From: Calendula officinalis
Lineage: Eukaryota; Streptophyta; Magnoliopsida; Asterales; Asteraceae
DNA: 64,000 nt
Direction: 5' to 3'
Assembly: GCA_963853835.1 (NCBI GenBank)
Contig: OY970823.1
Span: 10,062,001-10,126,000 of the forward strand
Shown here: positions 62,503-64,000 of the stretch, one piece after another
Position numbering within the stretch: the first letter of the stretch is position 1
Layout of the letters: each line of letters opens with the position of its first letter
The notes under the pieces: generated by a model
What the model was told of the DNA's origin: nothing
Databases searched by the model: none
Seen by the model: only the letters and a program-made list of their open reading frames with translations
Made by a program: the position numbers and the translations under genes

Positions 62503-62813
62503 ATTATTAAAAAAATATAAAAGAATAGAGTAAATTACTGTTTTTGTCCCCACGGTTTATTAGATTCTGCGTTTTTGTCACTGTCGTTTTTTTCCCTTTT
62601 TTTGTCTCTGAACTATGCCAAATTCTATTTTTTTGTCCTTCCGTCCACTCTCCGTTTCTTTTTGGCCGTTAAAGCCCTTCACGTGGAAAAAAGGTGAGGG
62701 CAGATTGATGGTTAAAATAACAAGTGAAAGCTTCCAAAAAAACACGCACTAAAAGGTGCGACCTACTGTGTGTTTTGGGCGGCGGCCGGATTCCGGCCAT
62801 TTTGGCCGGAGAA
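62503..62813. other. Spacer with a TIR-like arm
   Basis: 62530-62700 (CTGTTTTTGTCCCCACGGTTT...) looks like one arm of a TIR element whose partner lies outside the window. No gene. Confidence 0.4.
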
Positions 62814-64000
62814 TGTAACGACCGGGTCAACAAATCCCACCAATCAAAGCGAACAACTTTCTAATAACTATCTAATTACAATTAACCACTCTAAACAGAT
62901 AACAACTATACAAAATACAACAAATGAGCCAAGATCTCACTACCAACAAAGACTATGGATACAAACCAGCTAACTACAAAAAAATTATCAATACAAAACT
63001 ACCCAACTCCCACATACCTAAATATACGCCCGGAGTATAACTTCTAAGCCTCCGATCAACTTCAAGATCCTATATACTTACTCTTATCTTTTCCTGTAAA
63101 AAAGTTAGTCCACTAAACGGGTAAGCTACAACGAGCTTAGTGAGTTCATAAAGTACAAAATAATACTAGCATTATATACAAAACAAAGAAATAATAACAA
63201 ATAAAATGGTATAAAACTATTTAAGTAATTCATATTATAGCAAGTACACATCAATGCATAACTGACCGAAAAGCTTTACAACTTAACATGAGATTTACTG
63301 AGAATCCGTCATGGCCGAGTATCAACACTTATCCGGGATCAACAAGAATCACTGAATGACTGACATTGAGAATACAACTATATCGCAAGAATCAACAAGA
63401 GTTTGCAAGATAATAAACACAGTTGAGAACCAATCACCGAATCAACACTCCACGAGAATCATCACTTAACCACCGGAACCGATAGACAATACCGCATCAT
63501 GAATCAATGAGATCTCAATACCATCCAAACGAATCAAAGTGCGTCATTCCCCCTTAGGCCATTAGGGAATGAGGCCGATGAAGGTGATCAAGGCACCCCT
63601 AACCGAGTCCATGATCCAGCTTCACCACCACGGTCCATACCACTCCTCCGCCAGGTACTCCCGCGTCCACCGCTCAACATATTACACAAAGTAATACTCA
63701 AGCCGCCGTGGGTCCTCACGAAACGAAATTATCTCTCAAGGAATTCGTACGGGTAACTCATATTCGATATCAAACGAAACAATAACAACGATGACTCCAC
63801 GAGACCGGAACAATAGGATTATCACAACCCGAATCAATAAAAATGCATCTCATACTAGAGCAATCCAACCGAGACGTAACACAAGGAATTTATAAGACAT
63901 GAATCGATATCAAGTGAGACACTTCAAGGATATTCCATCAATCAAGACATCTATCAAAAGATTATACACAAGACATACTACAAATAATCACTATATTCTT
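62814..64000. repeat. Gypsy-type LTR, partial
   Basis: Begins TGTAACGACCGGGTCAAC, the TGTAAC start seen in C, F and G, and continues without a matching end to the window edge. No coding capacity. Boundary and orientation are tentative. Confidence 0.5.

Overview
The window is plant nuclear DNA, AT-rich and dense with transposons. It carries a phospholipase D delta-type gene, two MscS-like (MSL) channel genes with plant intron structure, Stowaway MITEs, a Helitron, a CACTA element, a hAT element, Ty3-gypsy LTRs and Ty1-copia elements of Sirevirus type. The style of the third ORF of the copia elements suggests an asterid, perhaps Asteraceae. That is inference from recalled family features, not from a search.

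Layout. 1-5575: 3' two thirds of a PLD-delta gene (plus strand, 8 exons visible, both HKD motifs present). Introns 6 and 7 hold two oppositely oriented copies of a foldback-like element full of CACATGTG palindromes. 5576-8251: PLD 3' flank, a Stowaway MITE, a microsatellite and unresolved repeat debris. 8252-9205: LTR of a minus-strand copia element (D). 9209-32965: an old, broken plus-strand copia element (A), split by two later insertions: a nearly pristine 11.5-kb copia element B (16652-28136, minus strand, TSD GTTAG, LTRs apparently one base apart over 496 bp) and a truncated gypsy element C (about 28605-31900). 33297-35073: a non-autonomous Helitron carrying what looks like a captured MYB-CC/GARP exon. 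36536-44636: two complete MSL10-type channel genes, tail to tail, with identical sizes for exons 2, 3 and 4. 45059-46912: two Stowaway MITEs. About 47110-59114: a minus-strand copia derivative E with gag but almost no pol, broken by a CACTA element (47804-49484) and a gypsy solo LTR F (53650-56386). 59533-62494: a hAT-like element (8-bp TSD ATTGAAAG) with a Stowaway MITE and a gypsy solo LTR G nested inside. 62814-64000: start of another gypsy-type LTR that runs off the window.

Element B is the most informative object. It has gag (857 aa, two CCHC knuckles), pol (protease, integrase, RT, RNase H) and a third, 'env-like' gene that appears to have its own TATA promoter and a 693-nt intron. In A, B and E the gag stop codon is followed within 13-23 nt by a T-rich tract ending in AG, always in phase 0 with pol, although the gag-to-pol frame relation differs in each. 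This suggests pol is reached by splicing. A second theme is that seven unrelated or distantly related elements (A, B, C, D, E, F, G) each carry a private short motif amplified in the LTR or leader. In A and B the motif also recurs through the coding region. The three host genes (one PLD, two MSL) look intact within the window, apart from the PLD 5' end lying outside it.
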